From contig JBBCGG010000001.1 in NCBI GenBank assembly GCA_037200525.1, forward strand, positions 1,096,501 to 1,160,500: 64,000 bases of DNA, given 5' to 3'. Position numbers and translations under genes: made by a program. The DNA is from Methylocella sp. Its GTDB lineage: Bacteria; Pseudomonadota; Alphaproteobacteria; Rhizobiales; Beijerinckiaceae. The first letter of the stretch is position 1. Every line of letters starts with the position of its first letter. Shown here one piece after another: positions 8,429-16,127 of this stretch. The notes beneath the pieces are model-generated. The model was not told the origin of the DNA, did not search any database, and saw only the letters and a list, made by a program, of their open reading frames with translations.

Positions 8429-8734
8429 ACACCTGAACAACTGAATTCGCCACTGCCAACGGGGGTATAGAGCGACCGCGGGCTCCCGGCCGTCGCCCAG
8501 CCTTTCCTGCTTGTCGGCGGACGGCGGCATAAGCTACATGCCACGAGAACGCTTCCCAATCCGCGCAGGTCGGGATGCCTGTCGCAGCAAGTCGGCGATG
8601 TGGCGCGCTCGGCCGACTTCGTCGTGCGAGTCTACAGCACGGGTCCGGGGCCAGTTTCGACCGAAGCGATCACCGTCTCAGCGGCGACGGCCGGGCACAG
8701 ACGGACCGCGAAGATCGAGTGACGGAAGCTCGGC
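8429..8734. other. Decayed coding stretch
   Basis: No intact gene. The plus-strand frame ending with TGA at 8722 is open from 8471 and its last ~45 codons read like a genuine protein end (SQQVGDVARSADFVVRVYST, then TEAITVSAATAGHRRTAKIE), but there is no start codon in that frame. This looks like the 3' remnant of a lost gene, plausibly phage-derived. Confidence 0.35.
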
Positions 8735-9178
8735 ATGTGGATGCGATTTCTTTGCCTTCTGGCGTTACTGGCGCTGCCCGCTAAAGCCCAAGTCTGCAAT
8801 CCCGGCTGCCCGCTTTCTGGTTGCGTTTTCAATGGGTCGTCTTGTTTCGCGGCGGCCTGGCGTCCGGCGTGGGCGCTGGGTTGTGACGCACATAAAATGA
8901 GGACGCCTGCAATGACTAGATTGGTGGTCAAGGTCCTTTTGTTTGCGATGCTGGCGCTGGCGCCGGCCGCGACTCATGCGCGCCCTTGTGGTCACTCATG
9001 CGCCGCCCTCCCGGCGATCTACAATCCGGACAGCCGGGGCAGGCGACCGAGCGGCAGACCTCCAGCTGTGCTTCCGATCCCGCAACAACGGTCACCCTCT
9101 CGCCGCAGCAGAGCGCCACTGTTTCCTAATAGGCCACCACCCGAACCTTCTTCATCATGCCCGTGTCCTCGTGGTTGA
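8735..9178 (+). CDS. Possible small secreted protein (weak)
   Basis: ATG at 8735 has GGAAG six bases upstream and opens a good signal peptide (MWMRFLCLLALLALPAKA-Q) followed by a Cys-rich segment (CNPGCPLSGC). The remaining frame has a second hydrophobic stretch at about residue 60-80 and then becomes Pro/Arg/Ser-rich, running 53 bases into the antisense end of the multicopper oxidase. An alternative frame ending at 9129 also gives a plausible protein tail (CASDPATTVTLSPQQSATVS). A frameshift in the middle is likely, so I regard the gene as doubtful or decayed. Confidence 0.3.
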   Translation: MWMRFLCLLALLALPAKAQVCNPGCPLSGCVFNGSSCFAAAWRPAWALGCDAHKMRTPAMTRLVVKVLLFAMLALAPAATHARPCGHSCAALPAIYNPDSRGRRPSGRPPAVLPIPQQRSPSRRSRAPLFPNRPPPEPSSSCPCPRG

Positions 9179-11171
9179 GGAAGTGGCAATGGAACACGAA
9201 CTCGCCAATCATGCTGCGGGTGAATTTCAGACGCAGGCGAGTAAATCCGGGGGTCATGGGAACGTCAACGCTACCATCGGCCGAAGGCGCCCTGGTCGCG
9301 GCAGGGATATTCACGGTATCGAGAAGTGGCGCACGATCGCCAATCGTGTCCCCGGCGGTTATGTCACGGAAATGCATTTGGTGGATGTGGAAGTTATGCA
9401 CTTCCAACGTATAGTTCTGAAGGAGCCAGTCTTCCGTGACGCTTTCTTTCCCCCCGAGATGAACCACGACATCGGGCGGCTGAACGTGTGGATCGAACGG
9501 TTTAAGCGCAACCGGGTATCCCTGGTCGTCCGACGAGTCAATCATAGTCAGATAGAAATCGATGATGGCTGGGTTGGGGTTCGTGGGGGGGCCAATGATC
9601 CATTTTGACTTTTTCACAGTGAACGTGTGCGGATACTCCGTGAAGGCGAACACGCGGCGCACGCTTGGCGGCGCGTCGAGAATGTGCGTGTATTGCGTCT
9701 CCATCTCCCGGGGCAGGAGGTCGGCGTCGTTTTGCGCGGACGCGATGTCGATCTTCGCCGCGCCATCGGCGGACGCGGACGCGGTCGCGTCCTGCGCCGC
9801 GCCGCCTTTCGCCTTGGTCGAGACGACCCGCAGCAGACGGCGGTGTGGCTGAGTGTTGCCGGCGCATCCTGGAGCCACCTGGAGGCTATCGAGGTAGAGG
9901 GCCGCGCCCGGCGGCGGAGCATGCACCAGAATTTCGACCCGATTGGCCGTGGCCAACAGAAGCGGATGCTTCGTGGTGTCGACGATATCGAAATAGGCGC
10001 GGCCATTGTCGTCATGAACCGGCACGCCGTCCAAAGCGGTAATGACCAGGGGCAGCACCTGGGTCTTGCCGTTGATCGAAAGGACAAGCTGCGGGCTGAC
10101 ATAGGACGTGGCGGAAGCGTTAACGATCCGCCAGATCTGGCGTTCGCCTGGCTTCATCGTCTTGACCAGGACCTGGTCGTCGGGTGGCGGGAACGCTGGC
10201 GTCTCCTGCACCACAGCGCCATTCAACAGCAGCCGCGCGAATGGCGCTCCGCCGCCAGTGTCGGGGTCAGTTGGCTTGCACGTTATCTCGTTGTCGCGAT
10301 CGATTCTGGGATCGATCGTCGGGCCTGCCGCCGCGGTCGGCGCACGCTCGCGCGCATGCAGTTGAGCGAGGACGGCCCGATAGGGAAGCGCGGGGGCTGA
10401 CGACGTGATAAAGCTGGCTGGCATATCGTGAATGATCATGACGTCATCGCTGACGCCGAGGGCGGCCCTTACGTTGTCCTGCTCACTCTCGATGACGATG
10501 GCGCCGGCGGCCCCCATCATTGTCTGAGGGAACACCTGCCCGTGGCGATGCGTGTGATAGAAGTAGAGCCCGGCAGGATGATCGGGCGGGATATCGTAGC
10601 TGTACGTGAGTTCGTTCGGCGCTGACTGGCATGGCAACAACGGTGGGCGGCCCGGCCAGTTCGCGGCGTAGACGACGCTCCGAATCACTTCGTCGTGGCA
10701 TGGTTCGGGCGACACGTCGCTGAATCCATGCGTATGCAGATTGGTGCTTCCGTCCGCCGCGTGCTGGAGATTCGCCTGGATGGGGTAGAAGGCTCCGTTG
10801 GGGCCTGGCAAAGCCAGGTCTGACGACTCTGGCTCGTCGCACGGGAGGCCTTGTATAGGCGGCCCGCCGGGATAGTTTTGGATTGTGCAGTTTTGCTTGG
10901 GGTTTGGCCCACTGTTGATCAAGGTGTTGGTCAATTTAACCGTCAGCGTGTTGCCGCGAAACACGCGAATGACCGGCGCCGCTGGAAGGGCGTTGGACAC
11001 GAAACAAAGAGTGGGGTTTTTAAAAGCGCCCGTGCCGGCGCCAAGGCTGAGGGGCACGGTCAGATTGCCGCGTGCGGTGACGCTGGGAAGGCTGGCATAG
11101 GTGGATGGCTGTGGCGGGCAGACCACTGGCGCCGGCTCAGCCAAGGCCGCGGACGTCGCGGTGATCGCCAA
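9126..11171 (-). CDS. Multicopper oxidase, periplasmic (5' end altered)
   Basis: A 681-residue three-cupredoxin-domain oxidase. The copper ligand motifs are complete: STNLHTHG at ~140, YFYHTHRHGQ at ~205, HNFHIHQMHF at ~592-601 and HCHFLNHEDTGMM at ~661-673, the last holding the Cys-His link to type 1 copper. Such enzymes oxidise metal ions or phenolics and reduce oxygen to water. The only start near a normal position is a TTG at 11171 without a ribosome site; it leaves ITATSAALA-EP, which resembles the end of a signal peptide lacking its basic start. The frame stays open upstream to the IS boundary at 11283, so the natural 5' end was probably lost or displaced by the insertion. Confidence 0.85.
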   Translation of the reverse strand: MAITATSAALAEPAPVVCPPQPSTYASLPSVTARGNLTVPLSLGAGTGAFKNPTLCFVSNALPAAPVIRVFRGNTLTVKLTNTLINSGPNPKQNCTIQNYPGGPPIQGLPCDEPESSDLALPGPNGAFYPIQANLQHAADGSTNLHTHGFSDVSPEPCHDEVIRSVVYAANWPGRPPLLPCQSAPNELTYSYDIPPDHPAGLYFYHTHRHGQVFPQTMMGAAGAIVIESEQDNVRAALGVSDDVMIIHDMPASFITSSAPALPYRAVLAQLHARERAPTAAAGPTIDPRIDRDNEITCKPTDPDTGGGAPFARLLLNGAVVQETPAFPPPDDQVLVKTMKPGERQIWRIVNASATSYVSPQLVLSINGKTQVLPLVITALDGVPVHDDNGRAYFDIVDTTKHPLLLATANRVEILVHAPPPGAALYLDSLQVAPGCAGNTQPHRRLLRVVSTKAKGGAAQDATASASADGAAKIDIASAQNDADLLPREMETQYTHILDAPPSVRRVFAFTEYPHTFTVKKSKWIIGPPTNPNPAIIDFYLTMIDSSDDQGYPVALKPFDPHVQPPDVVVHLGGKESVTEDWLLQNYTLEVHNFHIHQMHFRDITAGDTIGDRAPLLDTVNIPAATRAPSADGSVDVPMTPGFTRLRLKFTRSMIGEFVFHCHFLNHEDTGMMKKVRVVAY

Positions 11172-11290
11172 CGCCGGCGATTGCCGCGCATCGGCTGGCC
11201 AGGCAGTGGCGTCCTCGGCGCCGCTCGAGCAGAGACGGGCCCACAGTTGGGCTAGAAACCCGTCGGTCGGCTCTAGGCAGTAGTGACGAA

Positions 11291-11785
11291 TTACCTGAGC
11301 ATGATAGCAATAGCGGCGAGCAATACGAAGCCTCGGTAGTTTGCGAGGAGCTTGTCGTATCGGGTTGCGACGCGCCGGAACTGCTTCAGTTTATTGAAGA
11401 AACGCTCGACGAGATTGCGCTCCTTGTAGAGCGCCTTGTCGTAGGGGAGCGGCGCGCGGCGATTGGATTTTGATGGGATCACCGGCTCAGCCTCACGCAT
11501 AAGAACAGCCTTGCGCAAGTGATTGGCGTCATAACCTTTATCGGCGATGATCGCATCGGCCGCAAAGCCTTCGATCAGGGCGTGCGCTTTTGTGATGTCG
11601 TTGCGCTGCCCAGGTCCGAGAAGGAGCCGAACGGGGTTGCCGAGTGCGTCTGTCGCGGCGTGGATTTTGGTGCTCAAACCACCGCGAGAGCGGCCCAGGC
11701 CTTGGGCATCCGCCCCCCTTTGGCGATCCTTGCGCCGGCCGCGTGCTGATGGGCGCGCACGATTGTTGAGTCGATCATCAGCCAT
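11291..11785 (-). CDS. IS5-family transposase, frame B
   Basis: Carries the C-terminal catalytic half: SRGGLSTKIHAATDALGNPV, IADKGYDANHLRK (second Asp) and KERNLVERFFNKLKQFRRVA (the Glu and the Y-R-E-like signature), ending in a hydrophobic tail. It is in the -1 frame relative to frame A; its own first ATG probably is not used. The fused product would be about 250 residues, normal for IS427-group elements, so the element looks potentially active. Confidence 0.85.
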   Translation of the reverse strand: MADDRLNNRARPSARGRRKDRQRGADAQGLGRSRGGLSTKIHAATDALGNPVRLLLGPGQRNDITKAHALIEGFAADAIIADKGYDANHLRKAVLMREAEPVIPSKSNRRAPLPYDKALYKERNLVERFFNKLKQFRRVATRYDKLLANYRGFVLLAAIAIMLR

Positions 11786-12060
11786 TCGAGATCGGCCTCG
11801 GCGGTGAATGCCTCAAGAAATCCGTCCAAGGCGCCGCGCTCGATCCAGCGATAGTAGCGGCGTTTCACCGCCTGATGGTCGCCGAAGCGTTCGGGCAGAT
11901 CGCGCCAGCGGCCGCCCGAGCGGGCCATCCATAACAGCGCGTCGACGAAGCGTCGATTGTCGCAGCGCGGCCCGCGCTGGCCGGCTCTTCCGCCTGGCAC
12001 AAGATCACAAAGCCGCTCCCATTGATCGTCTCGCAGCGCATCGACATCCCGAATCATCAA
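11674..12060 (-). CDS. IS5-family transposase, frame A
   Basis: 128 residues starting MMIRDVDALRDDQWERLCDL, the N-terminal domain of IS427-type transposases, with GGRWRDLPERFG and YRWIERGALDGF motifs. The first catalytic Asp of the DDE triad is in MIDSTIVRAHQHAAGA near residue 95. The frame continues only ~30 residues past this and overlaps frame B by 112 bases. The complete enzyme is expected from a -1 frameshift on the AAAGGGGGG run (plus-strand 11713-11721). Confidence 0.85.
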   Translation of the reverse strand: MMIRDVDALRDDQWERLCDLVPGGRAGQRGPRCDNRRFVDALLWMARSGGRWRDLPERFGDHQAVKRRYYRWIERGALDGFLEAFTAEADLEWLMIDSTIVRAHQHAAGARIAKGGRMPKAWAALAVV

Positions 12061-12134
12061 GGCTGATCTCCAAAAATCAGCCTTGAATCATGGAAAGATC
12101 CTCGCGAGAATCCCCCAAACGCCGAATTCGTCAC

Positions 12135-12207
12135 AACGGCCTAGCTGGGCGGCAGCGAAGAAAGCAATAATAAAGATGGTGAAACCAGCGATCCCACTGA
12201 CGCGCAT
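12135..12207 (-). pseudogene. 5' stub of an exported protein gene, cut by the IS
   Basis: ATG at 12207 has an excellent ribosome site (GGAGGGG, seven bases upstream) and encodes MRVSGIAGFTIFIIAFFAAA followed by QLGR, a signal peptide or membrane anchor, which then runs straight into the IS end at 12134. Beyond the IS on the same strand lies the multicopper oxidase, whose own signal sequence is incomplete. The stub could be the separated start of that oxidase or of another lost gene; the reading frames do not join without removal of bases. Confidence 0.45.
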
Positions 12208-12682
12208 CGTCGGACCCCTCCCGCTTCGCTCGTGTCGCTCGGCCGATTGCGCCACTTCCTTGTGACGCGCAGCAGAGGACATCGAGGAGCCACAAACGCT
12301 GCCCGTTCGGGCTGAATTCGACACGCCCGACGGTGCGTGCCCGCGCAAGCGAAGAGTAAGCGCTACTATCGCTCAGGTTGAGGATCTTTGCAAGCGCCAC
12401 CTCGAATCCGCGCGCGTCGGGGCGCCACCTCGCGCCATGATTTGGGGCCCTCCGTGTGTGCCGGTCGTTGCCGGTTCGTTGGCTCGCAAAACCGCGCTGC
12501 GATGGGCTCCAGTCTAGTCGAAAATCGCGGGCATACGCTTGCAGGGACCGGAACGTTTCGCCACCCCCTGGGAGATACACTTCTTCAAGGCCCAACGATC
12601 GAGATCCGGTAGTGCAACTGCCCCCGCCGCTGGTGAACCCCAGCGAGCGGGGAGCTCCTTTATCAGAAGCCAGGGGACGGAA
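12208..12682. other. No convincing gene
   Basis: GC-rich sequence with only overlapping short frames of poor composition, including a minus-strand frame 12131-12595 without a ribosome site that runs into the IS end. It probably holds the promoter of the truncated gene at 12207 and older debris. Confidence 0.4.
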
Positions 12683-12934
12683 TCACCCGGCGGGCAAGCG
12701 GCAAAACTCGGGCCGTGCTCCACCTTCCGATGCTATATATTTGGACCGGCGAGGGCGGTTTGCATCGATAATGACCGAGTGTCGTTGCGCTCGGTCGCGA
12801 GCCACATAGTACGCCTGATCGCCGAAGCGATAGATCAGATCGCCTGCGTCGGATTCAACTGAGAGGGGTGACTCCTCAATCCGCTTGATCCACTTGATCA
12901 TTGCTGCAAACGTCAGCGTCCGCCGACCGTCCAT
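12683..12934 (-). CDS. Small hypothetical protein
   Basis: 83 residues beginning at an ATG with AAGGAG five bases upstream. It has a basic amphipathic start (AAMIKWIKRIEESPLSVE) and a central segment DLIYRFGDQAYYVARDRAQR. The LI-x-RFG-x-QAY-x-VARDRA pattern recurs in small cytoplasmic alphaproteobacterial proteins, where it is usually followed by another helix; here the C-terminal 30 residues look unrelated and basic, so the end may be frameshifted. Function unknown. It sits 47 bases downstream of the glycosyltransferase fusion gene, on the same strand. Confidence 0.5.
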   Translation of the reverse strand: MDGRRTLTFAAMIKWIKRIEESPLSVESDAGDLIYRFGDQAYYVARDRAQRHSVIIDANRPRRSKYIASEGGARPEFCRLPAG

Positions 12935-12981
12935 GGAGTCTCCTTGCTAGCCCCTTTTTCTGTGTGAACGTTGGGAAGGGC

Positions 12982-15213
12982 TTAAAGTCGATCAAGGGAG
13001 AATTTCAGGCTTGGTTTCATCGTATCGGGCAGCGCTCCGAAATAGAGAGGACGTCGGGTTGGTCGCTCGTAGCCGCGGCCGCGCAGACGCGCGTATTCCT
13101 CGTGAAACAACGCCTGGGGCGGCTCGAGATTGTTAGTTGCCACGCCGCCATGGACTTGATGGAACGTGGCCTCGCCCAATAGCATGATGAGTGCACCCTG
13201 AGGGTCAGAGCAGGCTCGCGACCACATATCGAGATTAACCAGGCCACCTCCTGGCGTCACAAAGCCCTCATCCCAGCCACCGAGAGTGCGCCAATGCTCG
13301 GCTCGCAAGAAGAACGCATTGCTTTCGGCGGGCAACTCAAACCAACCGCCAGCCGACGAACCGGCGAACGCCGAAATCGTGAAAAGACGATATCCGTCCG
13401 CGTCCCATCCGCTGGCGGCGAGCAATTCGTCCTCTACCGCCTGGTTGTAGCCGCGTTTAATGCTTTCCATCTGCACTTCTGCGCCGAGATGGAATGCGAG
13501 GGTTCCAATTACCGGGCGGTCGTGAATCCGCGAGGCGGCAAGGGCATTTGCTAGCAGTCCTGGCGACGCCATGCGCGCACCATCAATGCACACGCCGACG
13601 AGATCGCCACGAGCCAAACTGAGCCCGAAATTGATCGCTGGCACGGGTGAAACTGTAGCGTTCTGGACTCGGTGCACAATGAGATCCGTCATAAGACTGC
13701 GCAATTCGGTTTCATCAAAAGGCTGTGTCGAGCCATTATCGACAAGAATGACTTCGTAGTCTTGGGGATCTATGTCGCGCTGCATGGCAGGTGAAAGTGA
13801 TCGAATGGTGCGAGGCAGCTCTCGCGCCATATTGTAACCAACGACAACGACCGATACCTTGGGCGTCCCGGTTCGCTCGGCCCGCATGGGCGCCTTCACG
13901 TGGTTCCAAGCGTGCCGTAGGCGGGCCACGATCTCGTGCGGCGGGGAGCTCTCGGATCGCGCCTCCTTCATGGCCTTGATGACGCGGTGAACTTCCTCGC
14001 CGGCCGGATCCACCGCGCCTTGACGCTGCAAAACGCTCTGAGGCGGCCCGGAATGCTCGCGGCCTTCCCGCACTATCGGATTATAGGCGTCCCACAGAAC
14101 CCGGTTTGCTTGGTTGAGCCCCGCAATTAAGAGGATCCCTGCTGGGGCGACGTCAAGCGGCAACAGAAAGAGATCGGGGCGATGATTGCGCAACGTCTCG
14201 ACGAGCCGCCAAACGTCTCCAGTCCAGGCGCGTGTTCGGCGTTCTCTTTGTCCCTGTGCGGGATGGTTGGGAAAGATGTCGTCAATTACGACCAGTGCGC
14301 CGGGAGCCGCGCACCGCTCGATATTCATGAAATCACGAAGCGTATACTCGAACAAATGCATCCCATCGATAAAGCAAAGGTCTGGAGAAATCGCGCCTGA
14401 ATGCTTGATGAAAAAATCGTCGCTTGCGAGCGGCACGATGCGAGTTGTCGGAGGTAATTCATGGTCTAGTGCGAGGGCGGGGTCGACGCCTATAGCTGGA
14501 CAGCGCGCTAGGCTGAGACTCGACCCTTGCCGGACTCCAATCTCGAGGTAATTGGCTGGCGCAAGTTCGTTATGGAGACGATTCAGAACCTCGATATATG
14601 AAACTGCGCCCTTAAGCGTCTCTTCTTCTGCTGTGCCCAGCGCACCATCCCAATCCTGCGAGGGTAGAATAGGCCGCCCTGAGGACTCAAACGGCGGCGC
14701 GTCGGCTCTACGAAACACTCCCACTAGATCTCGCCACGGCCCTCGCTCGTCGAGCCAGCTCTGCAGGAGGACGCAGCCGGCATGCTTTGCTAGAGCGTGG
14801 TAAGCGTCGGGGTAAAATCGGTAGCAATCCACTGGATAGCGATGGATCGGACCGGCCGATGGTAGGATCAGGAAGATGAAATCCTCCGGCCGCAGAACCC
14901 TCACCATCTCCTCGAAGGCTCGCCAAAAGAATTCGCTGTGCTCGAGAGTCTGGCCGGAAATAACAATATCGACTGAACCATCGGCCAGCGGAATTCGGTA
15001 GGGATCAGTGAGTACTATCTCGATGCCCGGCCCCGCTGCCATATCGGCTCCGATGTACCGATAGGGCGGCTTTTCGAAAACCTCGCGGTAGCTGCCGTTG
15101 ACCTCGGCGGCGCCGATGTCCAACACGATTGTTTCGGCTCTCGCTTCCAATGGTCCGCCGGCGATATACGTCGAGTAACATCGCCACATATTTTCAATCG
15201 ATGATGCATGCAT
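12982..15213 (-). CDS. Methyltransferase-methyltransferase-glycosyltransferase (GT2) fusion
   Basis: From the ATG at 15213 the product has 743 residues. Residues ~25-180 form a class I SAM methyltransferase (TIVLDIGAAEVNGSY, then SVDIVISGQTLEHSEFFWRA). Residues ~210-400 form a second Rossmann methyltransferase-like domain (NYLEIGVRQGSSLSLAR, DLCFIDGMHLFEYTLRDF, ALVVIDDIFP). Residues ~455-743 are a family 2 glycosyltransferase (KVSVVVVGYNMARELPRTI, YEVILVDNGS, GVCIDGARM in place of the usual DxD, and a Trp/Gly-rich end GGWDEGF). It probably acts on a surface polysaccharide or a glycosylated protein. A TTG at 15297 would overlap the SRAP remnant, so the internal ATG is preferred. Confidence 0.75.
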   Translation of the reverse strand: MHASSIENMWRCYSTYIAGGPLEARAETIVLDIGAAEVNGSYREVFEKPPYRYIGADMAAGPGIEIVLTDPYRIPLADGSVDIVISGQTLEHSEFFWRAFEEMVRVLRPEDFIFLILPSAGPIHRYPVDCYRFYPDAYHALAKHAGCVLLQSWLDERGPWRDLVGVFRRADAPPFESSGRPILPSQDWDGALGTAEEETLKGAVSYIEVLNRLHNELAPANYLEIGVRQGSSLSLARCPAIGVDPALALDHELPPTTRIVPLASDDFFIKHSGAISPDLCFIDGMHLFEYTLRDFMNIERCAAPGALVVIDDIFPNHPAQGQRERRTRAWTGDVWRLVETLRNHRPDLFLLPLDVAPAGILLIAGLNQANRVLWDAYNPIVREGREHSGPPQSVLQRQGAVDPAGEEVHRVIKAMKEARSESSPPHEIVARLRHAWNHVKAPMRAERTGTPKVSVVVVGYNMARELPRTIRSLSPAMQRDIDPQDYEVILVDNGSTQPFDETELRSLMTDLIVHRVQNATVSPVPAINFGLSLARGDLVGVCIDGARMASPGLLANALAASRIHDRPVIGTLAFHLGAEVQMESIKRGYNQAVEDELLAASGWDADGYRLFTISAFAGSSAGGWFELPAESNAFFLRAEHWRTLGGWDEGFVTPGGGLVNLDMWSRACSDPQGALIMLLGEATFHQVHGGVATNNLEPPQALFHEEYARLRGRGYERPTRRPLYFGALPDTMKPSLKFSLDRL

Positions 15214-15232
15214 CCGTACCCGTCCTGTCGTG

Positions 15233-15720
15233 CTAAGCCGAGGCGATAGGGAAGGACCACTCTCCTGGATCGTCCGTTTTCTGTCCAGTCGCCACAATCT
15301 TCAGCTTTTCGTGCGCCAGCGGCCGTTGAAGGGCAATTGCGTCGTCGAGCGATCCCTCGAGCCACGTATCCCATTCCTCGGGCGTCGTGAGCAGCACCGG
15401 CATGGCCTTGGCGTGAATTGGGCGCACCACGTCGTTCGACTCTGTCGTCAGAAAAGAGAACAGGCGATGTTCGCGGGTCTCGCCCTTCCGCTCGCCGGTC
15501 CATAGCCGCCAGATCCCCGCGAAGGCGAACAGCGGCCGGCTTTCATCGAGCGCGAACCAGTTCGTCACCTTCGGCCGGGTGTCGGTCCATTCGCAAAACG
15601 ACGTCGCCGGCACAAGGCAGCGCCATTCGCCCTTCAGCCAGCCGCAGCATTGGGAGATGACAGATTGAGTACGTCGGTGACCGGAACCTTCTCGAATTTG
15701 GCGGCGGCGGTAAAGCGGCT
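15233..15720 (-). pseudogene. SRAP (YedK/HMCES-like) remnant: truncated and frameshifted
   Basis: The conserved C-terminal two thirds of a SOS-response-associated peptidase are clear: GWLKGEWRCLVPATSFCEW, FALDESRPLFAFAGIW, HRLFSFLTTESNDVVRPIH and KAMPVLLTTPEEWDTWL. The upstream piece expected before this (KFEKVPVTDVLNLSSPNA, equivalent to the family's VTNVRN-x-x-SPHW) is present but in another frame around 15645-15690. The N-terminus, including the Cys at position 2 that crosslinks to abasic DNA, is absent. The frame reaching 15772 has no family features at its start, so the gene is almost certainly dead. Confidence 0.75.
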
Positions 15721-16127
15721 TGGGCTTCGCGATCGAACGACGAGATGGCACGGGTAGCAAGCTTGGTACCAACTACTTCAGTACACACCCAGCGATGCGT
15801 CCGTATCCGGCATATCGCCGAATCGCTTGATCATGACCGCGCTCTCAAACTGACCCGATGCTGAATTGCATGTGCGAGAGAATGCAACACCGTCGCTACT
15901 GTGCTGACGGCAGCTTAGGCGGAATAGCGATGCGAACACAAGCGACTTAACGCGAGCCGGAAATCCACACAAATCGACCCAACGCCCACGTTCAGCGCGG
16001 AACAGGCAAACCGCCTGAGTTTAAAGCCATAGGCGACGTTCAGCGCACGGCGATGAAAAGCCGCCTAATATCCGTTGTTGCCGTTCCGATGGTCGATGAG
16101 CGTTAGGGGTCTCGAGACAGAACCCTG
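15721..16127. other. Intergenic region with no gene seen
   Basis: Only short chance frames. It lies downstream of the RND operon and upstream of the SRAP remnant, all on the minus strand, so it could hold the operon's terminator; I see no strong hairpin followed by a T-run. Confidence 0.4.

Larger units (their letters stand above)
11283..12134 (-). mobile_element. IS5-family (IS427-like) insertion sequence, 852 bp
   Basis: Two overlapping minus-strand transposase frames lie between 10-bp perfect inverted ends, GTGACGAATT at 11283-11292 and AATTCGTCAC at 12125-12134. The length of 852 bp suits the IS427 subgroup. I see no matching target duplication (flanks AGTA and AACG), so the element may have suffered an adjacent deletion or recombination. 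A 10-bp hairpin (CAAGGCTGAT ... ATCAGCCTTG) sits just upstream of the first frame. It separates a signal-peptide stub from the multicopper oxidase. Confidence 0.8.

Noticed and set aside
11274-11282. Target-site duplication for the IS5-type element
   Set aside because: The bases flanking the two ends (AGTA and AACG) do not match at lengths of 2-4.
12131-12595. 154-codon minus-strand frame running into the IS end
   Set aside because: No ribosome site, poor composition, overlaps the stub with a much better start at 12207.
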